NCBI GenBank assembly: GCA_003488445.1
Contig: DNLO01000084.1
Location: 1,266-7,512, forward strand
Length of the DNA: 6,247 nucleotides
Reading direction: 5' to 3'
Source: Lachnospiraceae bacterium
GTDB taxonomy: Bacteria; Bacillota; Clostridia; Lachnospirales; Lachnospiraceae
The notes below the pieces were generated by a model. The model was not told the origin of the DNA and searched no databases. It was given only the letters and a program-made list of their open reading frames with translations. A program made the position numbers and the translations under genes. Within the stretch, counting starts at the first letter, position 1; every line of letters begins with the position of its first letter. Shown one piece after another: positions 6,044-6,247 of the stretch.

Positions 6044-6247
6044 ATGTCAGGACATTCAAAATTTGCAAATATCAAGCATAAAAAGGAAAAGAACGATGCC
6101 GCTAAGGGAAAGATCTTTACGATCATAGGACGTGAGATCGCAGTCGCCGTAAAAGAGGGCGGCCCGGACCCGGCCAACAATTTCAAGCTCGCCACGGTCA
6201 TAGCCAAGGCAAAGGCCAACAATATGCCCAACGATACCATCGACCGC
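6044..6247 (+). CDS. yebC: YebC/TACO1 family protein, N-terminal part
   Basis: The first 68 residues are present and the frame runs off the window end. [14 protein letters not shown] (1-14) followed by [20 protein letters not shown] (21-40), DPANNF and [14 protein letters not shown] is the signature N-terminus of the YebC family. Position 7 is Phe where many homologues have Trp; I recall Phe as frequent in Clostridia. YebC proteins were long annotated as transcription regulators (PmpR), but recent work and the mitochondrial homologue TACO1 point to a role on ribosomes in relieving stalls at proline stretches. The ATG has AAGGGA (6031-6036) seven bases upstream, a reasonable ribosome binding site. 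It lies 62 bases after the CorC-family gene. I see neither a terminator nor a convincing promoter between them, so it probably belongs to the same transcript. Confidence 0.93.
   Translation, partial: MSGHSKFANIKHKKEKNDAAKGKIFTIIGREIAVAVKEGGPDPANNFKLATVIAKAKANNMPNDTIDR

Noticed and set aside
1..6247. A novel defence, mobile or biosynthetic system
   Set aside because: All recognised genes are core metabolism or housekeeping families with intact motifs and uniform composition. There are no transposase, phage, toxin-antitoxin or CRISPR signals. Only the 1676-2383 protein is unknown.

Overview
The window looks like chromosomal housekeeping DNA from a Gram-positive anaerobe of the Bacillota, class Clostridia, most likely a Lachnospiraceae-type organism. 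This is inferred from protein character: a eukaryote-like short NADP isocitrate dehydrogenase, a fused Nnr next to alanine racemase, a HlyC/CorC protein without the membrane domain, and a YebC starting [14 protein letters not shown]. Frequent ATA, AGA and AGG codons, roughly balanced base composition and GGAGG-type ribosome binding sites agree. No mobile element, CRISPR array, tRNA or rRNA was seen.

Left part (1-1576): the 3' end of an ABC-F ATPase gene on the + strand meets, tail to tail and with only 19 bases between the stop codons, the icd gene on the - strand. Neither gene has a recognisable intrinsic terminator in that gap.

Divergent control region (1577-1675): 99 bases hold two back-to-back sigma-A-type promoters. 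The leftward one (TTGACC, 17 bases, TATAAT) drives icd with a leader of about 41 bases and a good ribosome binding site. The rightward one is an extended -10 (TGATATAAT) whose -10 hexamer ends nine bases before the start codon of the next gene, so that mRNA should be leaderless or nearly so. A GTTTCTGAAAC palindrome lies where both promoters overlap, and its left half recurs 32 bases away.

Right part (1676-6247): five genes in one direction, probably one transcription unit: an uncharacterised charged coiled-coil protein, nnr (repair of hydrated NAD(P)H; ATGA overlap with the previous gene), alr (alanine racemase, D-alanine for the cell wall), a soluble CBS-domain HlyC/CorC protein, and the start of yebC. 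Between nnr and alr are 80 bases with a possible nine-codon leader ORF and a strong 8-bp hairpin. alr and the CorC gene lack clear Shine-Dalgarno sites and may depend on translation of what precedes them.

The region is mostly ordinary. The points that merit a second look are the apparent leaderless start of the operon, the unknown coiled-coil protein coupled to nnr, the leader ORF and hairpin before alr, and a Gly at the position where many alanine racemases have a carbamylated Lys.
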